From NCBI GenBank assembly GCA_963575745.1, contig CAUYUJ010019093.1:564854-628853 (forward strand): a stretch of DNA of 64,000 nucleotides, in the 5' to 3' direction. Position 1 is the first letter of the stretch; every line of letters begins with the position of its first letter. A program made the position numbers and the translations under genes. The DNA is from Prorocentrum cordatum (Eukaryota > Sar > Dinophyceae > Prorocentrales > Prorocentraceae). Shown here one piece after another: positions 63,951-64,000 of the stretch. The notes below the pieces were generated by a model. That model did no database searches and had not been told where the DNA came from. It was given only the letters and a program-made list of their open reading frames with translations.

Positions 63951-64000
63951 GATCCTGCCTCGACCTGCGCTTTTCTTCATAACTCCTGTCCGCTCCTCGT

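Overview
The window looks like non-genic DNA from a large, GC-rich, repeat-laden protist nuclear genome, most likely a dinoflagellate. Three things point there. (1) A non-LTR retrotransposon has the domain order endonuclease, reverse transcriptase (YIDD active site), Cys/His knuckle, RNase H, and its ORF2 resembles the RT-bearing ORFs abundant in Symbiodinium-like genomes. (2) A helicase gene fragment joins in frame only across a GC-AG intron with G after the acceptor, the non-canonical splice style known in dinoflagellates. (3) Long GGA/TCC, ATC and CAT tracts and many short inverted-repeat elements are present. The group is inferred from these traits, without a database search. I saw no rRNA, convincing tRNA, spliced-leader gene, CRISPR array or bacterial-style operon.

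Layout. 1-4.3 kb: short dispersed elements (families A, B, C, H, U). 4.48-10.70 kb: a 6.2 kb LINE on the minus strand, bounded by a 16-bp target-site duplication and inserted into a GGA tract. 10.7-12.0 kb: microsatellites and nested foldback elements (N1, N2, O). 12-16 kb: family G, an 84-bp minisatellite, a TCC tract and a 600-bp CAT tract. 16-18.5 kb: the densest transposon cluster, including an element inserted inside another. 18.5-26 kb: purine or pyrimidine tracts and a 0.9-kb inverted-repeat-bounded segment. 26-29.4 kb: a very GC-rich block with a decayed second reverse transcriptase whose catalytic aspartates are gone. 29.4-42.4 kb: copies of families A-I plus M and T, with CAA, GT/TGCG and ACAT tracts. 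42.4-48.4 kb: minisatellites and TCC/ATC tracts. 48.4-50.4 kb: the last two exons of an SF1 helicase (minus strand), with a 90-bp satellite of about 16 units in its upstream intron and a duplicated exon inside the satellite. 54.2-62.2 kb: a composite satellite whose left part runs on the plus strand and whose right part is its mirror image. 62.3-63.95 kb: a CCACA pentamer tract and a 91-bp satellite.

Function. Only the LINE and the helicase exons carry recognisable protein-coding content. LINE ORF1 would bind the element RNA and ORF2 would nick target DNA and reverse transcribe, but this ORF2 has one in-frame TAG and one frameshift. Most of the remaining sequence is occupied by at least a dozen families of transposase-less elements, mostly 150-190 bp, with terminal inverted repeats and, in several cases, clear target-site duplications. 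That diversity of similar-sized non-autonomous elements in 64 kb is the most unusual feature of the window.
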